NCBI RefSeq assembly: GCF_020905415.1
Contig: NZ_JAJJMP010000001.1
Span: 1,127,501-1,191,500, forward strand
DNA length: 64,000 nt
Direction of reading: 5' to 3'
From: Myroides oncorhynchi
Lineage (GTDB): Bacteria; Bacteroidota; Bacteroidia; Flavobacteriales; Flavobacteriaceae
Part shown: one piece after another, positions 10,923 to 20,052 of the stretch
How the letters are laid out: each line of letters begins with the position of its first letter
Numbering within the stretch: position 1 is the first letter of the stretch
Made by a program: the position numbers and the translations under genes
Notes under the pieces: generated by a model
Database searches by the model: none
What the model saw: the letters and a program-made list of their open reading frames with translations, nothing else
What the model was told of the DNA's origin: nothing

Positions 10923-12743
10923 TTATTTTTTGTTTTGCTCTTCTTGGATTTTGCGTTCTAACTCAGCTTCGAACTCCTCCATTACAGGCTTCACTGTACT
11001 TTCAGGTAAGTCTGCAATCTTGATATACATCAGACCATCGATAGCATTATTAAACAGTGGATCCACATTAAACGCGATAACCTTAGCATTCTGCTTAATG
11101 TATTTCTTGATTAATACAGGTACTCTCAACTTCCCAGGCTCTACATCTTCGATGATTTTATCAAATTTATTTAGATCCGCCTCAGCATCTCCGAATATTA
11201 AGTCCTTCTCACTATCCTTCAGGTTTACCTTATACTCCATCTTCGGTGTTACATACTGTGCGATGTACGGATCGAAGTAGTGAGATCTCATAAACTCTAT
11301 CATTAATGATTTAGAGAAATCAGAGAACTGATTACTAATACTCACCCCTCCTATTAGGAACTTATGTTCTGGATATCTCAGCGTAGTGTGTATGATCCCC
11401 TTCCATAATAAGAACAGAGGCATAGGCTTCTGCTGATACTCTTTGATAATAAATGCACGTCCCATCTCTATAGACTGCGCCATCATAGGGTATAACTCAG
11501 ACTCGAATCGGAACAACTCATTAAGGTAAAACCCGTTAATCCCGTACTTCTTATATATCTCAGCACCTAATCCCATACGGTAAGCTCCACAGATCTTCTC
11601 TGTCTCACTGTCCCATAAGAACATATGATGATAATACTTATCGTATTTATCAAGATCAAGTTCATTATTCGTTCCCTCGCCTACTTCTCTAAAAGTAATC
11701 TCTCTAAGACGACCTAGTTCAGTAAGGATATGAGGTATTTTATCCGATTTACACAAGAAAATCTCGTAGTTCTTCGTTTGTAGTAAGCGATGATCACCTT
11801 CTCTAAGTGCATTAACCTCTTCTAATATCTTTTCTTGCGGTTGTGGTTCGATTATATCTTTCACACTCTTTGGAAATTTGAAATTAAATGAAGGTACTTT
11901 AATCCACTTACGTGTATCTTCATCTTTATAAGCGTTTGATAAAAGATATGTCTTAAAACGCAAGAAGTTACCATAATCATTAATATCGTAGTGCTCATTC
12001 TGCTCTTCTACAGATATAGGTCTACCGATTCTTACTTTGATTACACGGTTTTTCTGTGTTAATAATTCAGAAGGCAACTTTGCTGTACGCAACGTAGGAT
12101 TTATCTTTGACAAGAAATAGAATAACTTACTATTTGTTGCATGAAAATAAATAGGCACTACAGGTACATTTGCTTTCTTGATTAACTTAATAGCACCTTC
12201 TTCCCAAGGTTTATCTACTACAAGTTTATCATCTTGATAAGTAGATACTTCTCCTGCAGGAAAAATACCTAAAGGTTTGCCATCACTTAAGTGTCTTAAT
12301 GTATCTTTTAACCCTATAACGCTAGATTTAGCATCTTTATTGTTCTCGAATGGGTTCACTGGCATAATATAAGGCTTCAGTGGTTCGATTCTATGCAATA
12401 AGAAATTAGCGATTATCTTAAAGTCAGGGTCATGCTCTAACATTAGTTTTAATAATAATATACCATCTATCCCTCCTAATGGATGATTAGAAATGGTAAC
12501 ATATGGCCCTTTTTTAGGCAGTCTTTTAAGTTCTTCTGGATCTATTTCAAATTCAATTTGAAACTCTTCTAAGATAGCATTTAAGAAATCTAAGTTTGTC
12601 AAATGCTTATTGCGGTCGTAAATTTTGTTTAACGTAGTGATTTTTAGCGTTTTCATTAATAACCATCCTGAGAAAGTTCCTAATACACCGTATTTATCTA
12701 AGTTAATTGCTTTTGCTACTTCCTTCGCCGTTACTAACCCCAT
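10923..12743 (-). CDS. bifunctional acyltransferase, PlsC domain + GNAT (OlsF-like, ornithine lipid synthesis)
   Basis: A 606-aa two-domain protein. The N-terminal half is a lysophospholipid-type acyltransferase: NHPLGGIDG at 85-94 gives the His86...Asp93 acyltransfer motif, and GIFPAGEVS at 159-167 is the acceptor-binding block. The C-terminal half (about 330-480) resembles OlsB/hemolysin-type N-acyltransferases (REITFREVGEG, EMGRAFI, LLWKGI, FLIGGVSISNQFS). This fusion is the layout of OlsF, shown in Serratia to make ornithine lipid from ornithine and two acyl chains. The role here is inferred from architecture; the amino acid acylated could also be glycine or serine. It stands alone, with its own terminator. 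Confidence 0.8.
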   Translation of the reverse strand: MGLVTAKEVAKAINLDKYGVLGTFSGWLLMKTLKITTLNKIYDRNKHLTNLDFLNAILEEFQIEFEIDPEELKRLPKKGPYVTISNHPLGGIDGILLLKLMLEHDPDFKIIANFLLHRIEPLKPYIMPVNPFENNKDAKSSVIGLKDTLRHLSDGKPLGIFPAGEVSTYQDDKLVVDKPWEEGAIKLIKKANVPVVPIYFHATNSKLFYFLSKINPTLRTAKLPSELLTQKNRVIKVRIGRPISVEEQNEHYDINDYGNFLRFKTYLLSNAYKDEDTRKWIKVPSFNFKFPKSVKDIIEPQPQEKILEEVNALREGDHRLLQTKNYEIFLCKSDKIPHILTELGRLREITFREVGEGTNNELDLDKYDKYYHHMFLWDSETEKICGAYRMGLGAEIYKKYGINGFYLNELFRFESELYPMMAQSIEMGRAFIIKEYQQKPMPLFLLWKGIIHTTLRYPEHKFLIGGVSISNQFSDFSKSLMIEFMRSHYFDPYIAQYVTPKMEYKVNLKDSEKDLIFGDAEADLNKFDKIIEDVEPGKLRVPVLIKKYIKQNAKVIAFNVDPLFNNAIDGLMYIKIADLPESTVKPVMEEFEAELERKIQEEQNKK

Positions 12744-12937
12744 TAAAATTCAAAATTAAGTAATACAAATATACTAAAATCTTTAGCTATTCCATTTTAT
12801 TTTCTCAGACAAGACGTATTAAACTTCAAAAAGCGTTTATAATATATATAAATATCTGATTAAAACAAAGATAAGACATTTAATCAAAAGATATATTTTT
12901 TCTATTTTTGATTTTTCAAATTACTTAAATATTATAC

Positions 12938-13702
12938 ATGAAAGTTATCTCATATAATGTCAACGGCATTCGTGCTGCTATAAGCAAAGGATTTATAGAC
13001 TGGGTACAAGAAGAAAACCCAGATGTCATCTGCCTTCAAGAAATAAAAGCAAAAGAAGATCAAGTACCAGTGGCAGATATCGCAGCGGCAGGATACCCAT
13101 ATCAGTACTACTACCCTGCTCAAAAAGCAGGATATAGTGGTGTAGCTATCTTGTGCAAAACAGAGCCTAAGAACATCGTGTTCGGGACAGGAATAGACTA
13201 TATGGACTTCGAAGGACGCAACGTCAGAGTAGATTATGACACCGTATCTGTGATGTCACTATACCTACCATCTGCCTCTAATATAGAGAGACTTGACTTT
13301 AAATATAAGTATATGGACGACTTCTTTAACTACGTAGATACACTTAAAAAAGAAATCCCAAACCTTATCATCTGTGGTGACTATAACATTTGTCACGAAG
13401 CTATCGATATTCACGACCCTGTCCGCAATGCTAAGGTTTCAGGGTTCTTACCAGAAGAACGCGCATGGTTAGACAAGTTTATCAATAATGGCTTTATAGA
13501 CAGCTTCCGTATGTTTAATACAGAACCGCATAACTATAGTTGGTGGACATACAGAGCTAATGCACGTAATAATAACAAAGGATGGAGAATAGACTACCAC
13601 TTAGTGACTGAGTCATTAAGAGCTAAGATTAAGCATGCGACTATTCTACCAGACGTTAAGCACTCTGACCACTGCCCTATTTTAGTTGAAATAGATGCTT
13701 AA
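12938..13702 (+). CDS. xth: exodeoxyribonuclease III
   Basis: Mg2+-dependent AP endonuclease / 3'-5' exonuclease of the ExoIII-EEP superfamily acting in base excision repair. The start MKVISYNVNGIRAA supplies the catalytic Asn, VICLQEIKA (30-38) the metal-binding Glu, CGDYNI the Asp/Asn pair, and KHSDHCPI near the C-terminus the catalytic Asp-His. At 254 aa it is complete. TATTTTTG at 12903-12910 may be its -7 element. It is followed 24 nt later by the OmpA-family gene. Confidence 0.96.
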   Translation: MKVISYNVNGIRAAISKGFIDWVQEENPDVICLQEIKAKEDQVPVADIAAAGYPYQYYYPAQKAGYSGVAILCKTEPKNIVFGTGIDYMDFEGRNVRVDYDTVSVMSLYLPSASNIERLDFKYKYMDDFFNYVDTLKKEIPNLIICGDYNICHEAIDIHDPVRNAKVSGFLPEERAWLDKFINNGFIDSFRMFNTEPHNYSWWTYRANARNNNKGWRIDYHLVTESLRAKIKHATILPDVKHSDHCPILVEIDA

Positions 13703-13726
13703 ATATACCCACTAAAAACAACAAAT

Positions 13727-14635
13727 ATGATAGCTATAAAACGTATTGGTTTAGGATTACTAGCCGTTGTTATGTTCTCTTCTTGTGTAACTAGAAAGCT
13801 TTATAACGAATTAGATCAACAATATAAAGATGCTCTAGCAGAAAACGAAAGAATTAATGGTGAACTAGATCTAATGAATAGTTCAAACACAGATTTAGAG
13901 AATATTAAACGCAAACTAGCTGACCAACTAAAAGAGCTTCAACAAGAGCGAAGTAATCTAAATGCCGAGATTTCGGCTGCTCAAAACAAATTAAAGGACT
14001 TAGAAAGTTCATATAACAATCTAGAACAACACAGTGCAGAGACGCTAAAAGCTGAGGCTGCGCGCCTAGCAAAAGCAAAAACTGAACTTGAAGCTAAATC
14101 AAAACGAGTAGCAGAACTAGAGAGTATCTTAGCAGCTAATGATAAACAAATGCGCACTTTAAAAGACAATTTGTCTAGTGCTCTTAATGCTTTTGAAGGA
14201 AGAGGATTAACTATCGAGCAGAAGAACGGGAAGGTATATGTCTCTATGGAGAACAAACTACTGTTTAAATCAGGTAGCTGGACTATCAGTGATGAAGGGA
14301 AGGGCGCTGTAGTCGAACTAGGAAAGGTATTAGCTGATAATCCTGATATCACTGTACTCATCGAAGGACATACTGATAACGATAAAATACTAGGTAATCT
14401 AGGTGAGGGAATAAAGACCAACTGGGATCTATCTACTAAACGTGCTTTAACTATCGTCTCTATATTAGAACAAACACCTAGTATAGATAAACGCAACCTA
14501 ACTGCCGCAGGTAGAAGTGAGTTCGCTCCCCTAATGAGTAATAATACTCCTGAAGGAAAAGCTAAAAACAGACGTATAGAAGTAATCTTAACGCCTAACT
14601 TAGATAAAATCAACTCGATGTTGAATCAATTGTAA
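13727..14635 (+). CDS. OmpA-family peptidoglycan-binding lipoprotein with coiled coil
   Basis: A 302-aa lipoprotein with lipobox VMFSSC (Cys20). Residues about 25-150 form a long heptad-rich coiled coil (repeated LEN/KRK/AELES), and residues about 175-300 form an OmpA C-terminal domain with the peptidoglycan-binding signature (VLIEGHTDND ... NRRIEV). It likely tethers the outer membrane to the cell wall. The C-domain carries a slightly extended GHTDNDKILGNLG loop. Partners unknown. It is followed by a strong terminator. Confidence 0.9.
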   Translation: MIAIKRIGLGLLAVVMFSSCVTRKLYNELDQQYKDALAENERINGELDLMNSSNTDLENIKRKLADQLKELQQERSNLNAEISAAQNKLKDLESSYNNLEQHSAETLKAEAARLAKAKTELEAKSKRVAELESILAANDKQMRTLKDNLSSALNAFEGRGLTIEQKNGKVYVSMENKLLFKSGSWTISDEGKGAVVELGKVLADNPDITVLIEGHTDNDKILGNLGEGIKTNWDLSTKRALTIVSILEQTPSIDKRNLTAAGRSEFAPLMSNNTPEGKAKNRRIEVILTPNLDKINSMLNQL

Positions 14636-14676
14636 TCTACATTAAGATAATTTTTCTATCATACCTCTAATAACAT

Positions 14677-14709
14677 AAAAAGCGAAGTACAATTTTACTT
14701 CGCTTTTTT
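14677..14709 (+). terminator. terminator of the OmpA-family gene
   Basis: 13-bp stem AAAAGCGAAGTA/TACTTCGCTTTT with a short loop and a T-run. Confidence 0.85.
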
Positions 14710-14784
14710 GGTTTTACGAATAATCTTTAAATCAAACACGAAATACATCAATATACTATAGCATTTTTTGGTACTGAAATAGGG

Positions 14785-14854
14785 GTGGTCGGCTAGTGGT
14801 CGGCATGTGATGGGCATGTGATGGGCTAAAAAACACTATAAACAAGCCGACCAC
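14785..14854. repeat. clustered tandem and inverted short repeats
   Basis: In the gap before the mscS gene, GTGGTCGGC occurs twice in tandem (14785-14793, 14796-14804) and once inverted (GCCGACCAC, 14846-14854), and ATGTGATGGGC is duplicated exactly head-to-tail (14805-14815, 14816-14826). The cluster is far more G-rich than its surroundings. No gene lies in 14713-15018 apart from this. It could fold into alternative hairpins. Confidence 0.8.
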
Positions 14855-15090
14855 ATACCTATGACCTTGCCATTACTTTTCTATCACAATAACCTAAGTA
14901 CAACTTTAATATCCTGAAACTTACTCTAGCATTAAAGAGCAAATAAAATCTGTCATAAAAACAATGATAACATGAGGTAGTTTCTATAAAATTATTTAAT
15001 TTTCAACTTATGTAAGACATGAGTATTTGCCATTGGGTTAAATATTATGTATCTTATAAATATTCAAATAAAAAAAGGCAAACATACACT

Positions 15091-16413
15091 ATGATTAATA
15101 GCTTACTAGTTACTAATATCGATCACATTCTAGATCCACAAAACTTCAATGGATTATATCAATGGTTTTTTAATCTCTTAGATTTTCTAAATCTATCAGA
15201 CTACGCTACCCATGTGATGACAGCTATATTACTAGTATCTTCATTCACGATTTGTATGTTTATACTAGACTATATCTTGAAGAATTTCTTTTTAGTCTTG
15301 GTAAAAGTTTTTTCTACTAAAACAAAAACTACTTTTGATGACCTATTAGTGAATAACAAGTTCTTTCACAATATAACACACTTAATACCTATCACTTTAG
15401 CGAAAATATTGTTTCCTATTTTCTTTTTAGGCTTTCCTAATATCACGAAGTTTATGATGTCTGTCACAGATATCTTATTTATTCTAGCGATAACACTCTT
15501 ATTCCGATCACTTATCCGTAGTGTACGTGATTATATGAAGACTAAACCTCGTATGATAGATAAGCCACTAGATAGTTATGCTCAGGTATTCAGTATTATC
15601 TTATACTTCTTCTCTGGAGTCATTATATTTTCTATTGTTACAGGTACAGATCCTATCAAATTCTTAATCTCTTTAGGAGCAGCCTCTGCTATCTTAATCT
15701 TAGTATTTAAAGATACAATTATGGGATTTGTCGCTAGTATACAGGTCTCTTCTAATGATATGGTACGCGTGGGAGATTGGATAGAAATGTCTAAATATGG
15801 TGCAGATGGTACAGTACTAGAGATGAATCTAAGCACAGTGAAGGTTCAGAACTTTGATAAAACAATCTCGACTATCCCTACTCACCTCTTAATAAGTGAC
15901 TCTTTTAAGAACTATAGAGGAATGCAAACTTCTGGTGGTAGAAGGATAAAGCGAAGTATTAATATCAAGATTTCTTCTATACGTTATCTGGATGCTGATG
16001 AGATTAATATGCTTAAGAAAATACAATTGCTCGCTCCTTATATAGAGGAACGTCAGCAGGAAATAGCAGATTATAATGAACTAACTCAAGCTGATCAGTC
16101 TATGCCAATAAATGGTAGAAGAATCACAAATATAGGTATGTTTAGAGCGTATGTAACGAGATATATAAAGCAAAATCCTAACATACATAAGGAGTATCCT
16201 CTAATGGTAAGACACCTCCAACCAACGGAGCATGGTCTACCAGTAGAACTGTATATGTTCACGAATACTATTATCTGGGCGGAGTACGAAAATATAATGG
16301 CCGATATCTTTGACCACGTATTAGCAGCAGTAGATTACTTCCACTTAGAAGTATTTGAGTTGCCATCATCGGATGATGTGAGACATTTCCTACAGAATAA
16401 TATTATGAAGTAG
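15091..16413 (+). CDS. MscS-family mechanosensitive ion channel
   Basis: Inner-membrane protein with membrane segments at about residues 30-55, 90-110, 120-140 and 170-190, then the pore helix of the MscS family (ISLGAASAILILVFKDTIMGF) and the cytoplasmic beta domain (VGDWIEM, VEIPT-like TIPTHLL). It releases solutes under hypo-osmotic stress (family role). An ATG at 15019 would add 24 residues (MSICHWVKYY...), but that stretch overlaps a promoter-like TTTG-N20-TATCTTAT, so MINSLLV at 15091 is preferred. It resembles the YbdG/YnaI type with a long C-terminus. The 3' end is bounded by a bidirectional terminator. Confidence 0.88.
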   Translation: MINSLLVTNIDHILDPQNFNGLYQWFFNLLDFLNLSDYATHVMTAILLVSSFTICMFILDYILKNFFLVLVKVFSTKTKTTFDDLLVNNKFFHNITHLIPITLAKILFPIFFLGFPNITKFMMSVTDILFILAITLLFRSLIRSVRDYMKTKPRMIDKPLDSYAQVFSIILYFFSGVIIFSIVTGTDPIKFLISLGAASAILILVFKDTIMGFVASIQVSSNDMVRVGDWIEMSKYGADGTVLEMNLSTVKVQNFDKTISTIPTHLLISDSFKNYRGMQTSGGRRIKRSINIKISSIRYLDADEINMLKKIQLLAPYIEERQQEIADYNELTQADQSMPINGRRITNIGMFRAYVTRYIKQNPNIHKEYPLMVRHLQPTEHGLPVELYMFTNTIIWAEYENIMADIFDHVLAAVDYFHLEVFELPSSDDVRHFLQNNIMK

Positions 16414-16414
16414 G

Positions 16415-16459
16415 AATAAAACAATGGTTTTGGATATGATCCAAAACCATTGTTTTATT
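16415..16459. terminator. bidirectional terminator between mscS and xseB
   Basis: A perfect 20-bp stem (16415-16434 with 16440-16459) around the loop TATGA, A-rich on the left and T-rich on the right. It begins 2 nt after the mscS stop and its right arm reaches the xseB stop codon, so it serves both convergent genes. Confidence 0.9.
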
Positions 16460-16653
16460 TATAACCCTAATTTCTCTATAATTCCTTCTACTTGTTGTTC
16501 CGTAGAGGTAAGTTTCTCTTTACAAAATACGATAAGTTTAGATGCACGTTCTACCTTATTCGCTAGATCGTCCACTGTTACTTCATCGTTCTTAAGGTCG
16601 TTTAGAATATCTTCTAATTCTAAAGCTGCTTGTTCGTAAGTAAGTTGTTCCAT
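16459..16653 (-). CDS. xseB: exodeoxyribonuclease VII small subunit
   Basis: A 64-aa small subunit of ExoVII; several copies bind one XseA. The sequence is typical: LTYEQAALELEDILNDL, then VDDLANKVERASKLIVFCKEKL, a helical hairpin. It starts inside the end of xseA (34-nt overlap), as expected for subunits made in fixed proportion. Confidence 0.95.
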   Translation of the reverse strand: MEQLTYEQAALELEDILNDLKNDEVTVDDLANKVERASKLIVFCKEKLTSTEQQVEGIIEKLGL

Positions 16654-18101
16654 TGATTGATTTCTTTTATTTCTGCTAATTTGATTCTATATTTCTTGTT
16701 GTAGACAGTTATTTCTAGCTCATCTCCTATCTGTAAAGTACTCTTGTCATCTAGTCGTTCGCCGTTGTGATATACTATTGCGAAGCCTTTCTTAAGAATA
16801 TTACCTAATTCATAAGCAGTGGTAACTTCATTAAAAGTATTTAATCTGACCTTCTCTTTCTTAATTGTGTTGTGTACTTGATATTTTAGACGCTCAGCAA
16901 TATTGTTTAATTTATACTTCGCCATTTCTAAATTCTGCTGACTGAAGAAGGTGATTAATCTTGCTTTTTCGACAAGAGATTGTGACTCTCTATGCGTGAT
17001 ACGTTGTGCACGATGAGAAATAGTCTGTGTAACCCCTACTACGAAAGCCTCTTCTTTATTAAGATGCTTCCTGATTTCGGTAACCATGCGATTAGAAAGT
17101 ATATGTAATTCATCTTTCTTTTGTTTAAAATGTCCTAATCCATATAAACGGATTTCTCGCTCATTCACATTTAACTGATGTGCCTCACTCATCATCTTCT
17201 GTTTATAAATCTGTCTAATCTCTTCAAAAGAACGAAATACACTGACATAATACATAGTAGCTTTTTCTACGATAGCAGCTGCCACAGCACTAGGTGTTTT
17301 AAAATATCTCGAAGACACATAATCTGCTATCGTACTATCTGTCTCATGTCCTATCCCAGTGAGTACTGGTGTATGAGCCGTAGCTATCTTTACTGCCAAA
17401 TCATAGTTATTAAATACATCTAGATCTAATGGCGATCCTCCTCCCCTAATCACTACGATGGCACCATAGGTATCGGCAGGTATCTGATCTATAGCAGCTA
17501 TAATACTGCTGACAGCCTGCTCTCCCTGTACTTGACAGTCAAAGTGTGTAATGTGAAAAACAAAGTTGTTCTCATTCACTTCTAGCTGCTTAATAAAATC
17601 CGCATGTCCTGCAGTGCCAACAGAGCTAACTAAAGCGATATGCTGTATTACTATTGGTATAGGAAGTGTTCTATTAAGATCTAGGTACCCTCTCTCCTTA
17701 AGTTTGACTAAGTTTTCTTGTTTGATGCGTTCTACTTCCCCTAATGAATAAGACAAATCAATACGATGGATATTAATAGATAGACCATATACATTACTAA
17801 ATGTGACCTCGCAGTAACACATAATCTCTGCTCCTTCTTTTAATATCTCCTTAGCATTATCTCCTAGCATATTCTTAATAACACTAGCGTTACTTTGCCA
17901 AATATTTGCTCGACACTTTGCTAAGGTTATACCCTCATAATTTTCTACTAATTCTAGATAGATATGACCTTTTCGATCTTCCTTAAGCTGACCTATTTCC
18001 GTCTTTAACCAGAAGAAATTATTCGCGATAGCACTATCCACGATTTCCTTTACCCTCGAGAGGATAGTACTCAGTCGGTGATATCTGTTACCTTCATACA
18101 T
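16620..18101 (-). CDS. xseA: exodeoxyribonuclease VII large subunit
   Basis: Catalytic subunit of ExoVII, which degrades single-stranded DNA from both ends without metal. The N-terminal OB fold spans about 1-110 (TILSRVKEIVDSAI ... WLKTEIGQLK). The catalytic region follows (VSSVGTAGHADF, VVIRGGGSPLDL, TGIGHETDSTIADYVSSRYFKTPSAVA), then a long helical region binding XseB. At 493 aa it is slightly longer than the ~450-aa norm, through the helical C-terminus. TATTTTTG at 18130-18137 may be its -7 box. It faces dut across a 357-nt gap. Confidence 0.96.
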   Translation of the reverse strand: MYEGNRYHRLSTILSRVKEIVDSAIANNFFWLKTEIGQLKEDRKGHIYLELVENYEGITLAKCRANIWQSNASVIKNMLGDNAKEILKEGAEIMCYCEVTFSNVYGLSINIHRIDLSYSLGEVERIKQENLVKLKERGYLDLNRTLPIPIVIQHIALVSSVGTAGHADFIKQLEVNENNFVFHITHFDCQVQGEQAVSSIIAAIDQIPADTYGAIVVIRGGGSPLDLDVFNNYDLAVKIATAHTPVLTGIGHETDSTIADYVSSRYFKTPSAVAAAIVEKATMYYVSVFRSFEEIRQIYKQKMMSEAHQLNVNEREIRLYGLGHFKQKKDELHILSNRMVTEIRKHLNKEEAFVVGVTQTISHRAQRITHRESQSLVEKARLITFFSQQNLEMAKYKLNNIAERLKYQVHNTIKKEKVRLNTFNEVTTAYELGNILKKGFAIVYHNGERLDDKSTLQIGDELEITVYNKKYRIKLAEIKEINQWNNLLTNKQL

Positions 18102-18458
18102 ATACTACTTGCTTAAAAAACGTTTTGTCCAAAAATACAATGTTTAGAAGAGATAAATATCTTTTTCATTACTTAGTCTTATCATTTACATCACTTAAAA
18201 AGTAAAAAGTCATACTTTATCTTTATAATTACACTATCACTTCTAATGTAAAAATACTTCCTTTAATAATTAAAAAACTCATAATCAACAAATTTGCTAT
18301 AACTTATATCAATATTAAACAATTAAATGACATACTTTGACGTTATCTATATATATAACAGTCAATGAAAAAAACACTGTATATAATGTAGTAAATAGCA
18401 TTAAACACGAATATTAGGTATATCTTTTTTATCTTTGTTATCCAAAACAAAAAAAGAT
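18102..18458. other. AT-rich intergenic region between xseA and dut
   Basis: Divergent promoter region of 357 nt. -7 octamers are present on both sides: TATTTTTG on the minus strand (18130-18137) and TATCTTTG on the plus strand (18430-18437). Neither has a good TTTG box at 19 nt. No gene, repeat or RNA was seen. Confidence 0.5.
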
Positions 18459-18896
18459 ATGACGTCTATAAAAATCATCAATAAATCAAAGCATGCTTTG
18501 CCTAACTATGAGACTAATCAGTCTGCTGGTATGGATCTAAGAGCTAACATAGAAGAGCCTATTACCTTAAACTCTTTAGAAAGAGCTATCGTTCCTACTG
18601 GTTTATTCATCGAATTACCTGAAGGATACGAAGCACAGATAAGACCTAGAAGCGGACTAGCTGCTAAAAAAGGAATTACTCTACTAAATAGTCCTGGTAC
18701 TATAGATGCTGATTATAGAGGTGAAATCGGAGTAATCTTAGTAAATCTATCTAAAGAACCATTTGTTATCGAAAATGGAGAACGTATCGCTCAGATGGTT
18801 ATAGCAAAGTTTGAACAAATCCAATGGGCTCCTGTAGAAGTACTTTCTGAGACAGAAAGAGGTGCTGGTGGTTTTGGAAGTACTGGAGTAAAATAG
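18459..18896 (+). CDS. dut: dUTP diphosphatase
   Basis: Trimeric dUTPase that hydrolyses dUTP to dUMP and PPi. Five family motifs are readable: [54 protein letters not shown] and the C-terminal [11 protein letters not shown] that closes the active site. The ATG at 18459 gives 145 aa and fits homologues; a TTG 24 nt upstream lies in the -7 region. It is followed after 29 nt by the nucleotidyltransferase. Confidence 0.97.
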   Translation: MTSIKIINKSKHALPNYETNQSAGMDLRANIEEPITLNSLERAIVPTGLFIELPEGYEAQIRPRSGLAAKKGITLLNSPGTIDADYRGEIGVILVNLSKEPFVIENGERIAQMVIAKFEQIQWAPVEVLSETERGAGGFGSTGVK

Positions 18897-18925
18897 TGAA
18901 TGAAAATATATAAGAAAGTAAGGAA

Positions 18926-19936
18926 ATGAAAATAATTGTACCAATGGCAGGTCGTGGGTCTAGACTACGTCCCCATACATTAACTGTACCTAAGCCATTA
19001 ATACCTATCGCTGGTAAACCTATTGTACATAGATTAGTAGAGGATATCGCTAAAGTACTTAATGATAAAATAGACGAAATAGCGTTTATCATTCATGAAA
19101 GCTTTGGTAAGCAGGTTGAGAATGACTTAATCGCTATCGCAACTAAACTTGGAGCTAAAGGTACTATCTGTTACCAAAACGAAGCTTTAGGTACCGCTCA
19201 TGCAATTTTATGTGCTAAGGAAGCGATGCAAGGTCCTATCGTAGTAGCTTATGCAGACACACTATTCCGTGCTGATTTTAACTTAGAGAAAGATGCTGAT
19301 AGTGTAATCTGGGTAAAACAAGTAGAAGATCCTAGCGCTTTCGGTGTAGTACAGTTAAATGAGAACAATGATATCGTAGACTTCGTAGAGAAGCCTAAAG
19401 AATTCGTATCTGACTTAGCTATTATTGGTATCTATTACTTTAAAAGTGGTGAGGCATTGCGTAAAGAATTAGAATATCTATTAGACAATAATATTATCAA
19501 AGGTGGTGAATACCAACTGACTGATGCTTTAGAAAACATGAAACAAAAAGGTATGCGTTTCGTACCTGGTCAAGTAGATGAGTGGATGGATTGTGGTAAT
19601 AAGAATGTGACTGTAGATACTAACAATAGAATGTTAGGTTTCTTAGAAAACGACAATGAGAACTATATCGCTGCTAATGCTACATTAGAAAACAGTACAA
19701 TTATTCGTCCATGTTATATCGGTGAGAATGTAGTATTAGTAAATGCTATTATAGGTCCTAATGTATCATTAGGTGATAACTGTAAAGTAGAAAATGCTAC
19801 AATAAAAAACAGTCTTATCCAGACTAACTCAACAATTAAGAATGCTAATCTAGATAATGCTATGGTGGGTAACCATGCTACATATGATGGTAAGTATACT
19901 AGCATTAGTATCGGTGACTATTCTGTATTAGATTAA
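18926..19936 (+). CDS. sugar-phosphate nucleotidyltransferase with left-handed beta-helix C-terminus
   Basis: A 336-aa NTP-transferase. The N-terminal MAGRGSRLRPHT...PKPLIPIAGKP (7-30) is the nucleotide-binding signature of the GlmU/RmlA superfamily, and DEWMDCGNK at about 210 is the sugar-1-phosphate region. After about residue 245, hexapeptide-like repeats (YIGENVVLVNAIIG, NVSLGDNCKVENATI) form a short left-handed beta helix. The activated sugar (glucose, mannose or other) cannot be decided from sequence alone. It is co-directional with dut and ends at a terminator. Confidence 0.88.
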   Translation: MKIIVPMAGRGSRLRPHTLTVPKPLIPIAGKPIVHRLVEDIAKVLNDKIDEIAFIIHESFGKQVENDLIAIATKLGAKGTICYQNEALGTAHAILCAKEAMQGPIVVAYADTLFRADFNLEKDADSVIWVKQVEDPSAFGVVQLNENNDIVDFVEKPKEFVSDLAIIGIYYFKSGEALRKELEYLLDNNIIKGGEYQLTDALENMKQKGMRFVPGQVDEWMDCGNKNVTVDTNNRMLGFLENDNENYIAANATLENSTIIRPCYIGENVVLVNAIIGPNVSLGDNCKVENATIKNSLIQTNSTIKNANLDNAMVGNHATYDGKYTSISIGDYSVLD

Positions 19937-19974
19937 AAGGCAAATATGCACTGATGAACCGTGCAAAAAATACT

Positions 19975-20012
19975 AAATCCGTTTTAAACTTTATTTAAAA
20001 CGGATTTTTTTT
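19975..20012 (+). terminator. terminator after the nucleotidyltransferase gene
   Basis: Stem AAATCCGTTTTA/TAAAACGGATTT followed by eight T; it separates dut-nucleotidyltransferase from the downstream DUF4292-envC pair. Confidence 0.85.
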
Positions 20013-20052
20013 ATATACCTTGCTACATAAAATGTGTTTATACTAAATACTT

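Noticed and set aside
18435..18458. N-terminal extension of dut from a TTG start
   Set aside because: It falls in the TATCTTTG promoter octamer and the ATG at 18459 gives the standard dUTPase N-terminus.
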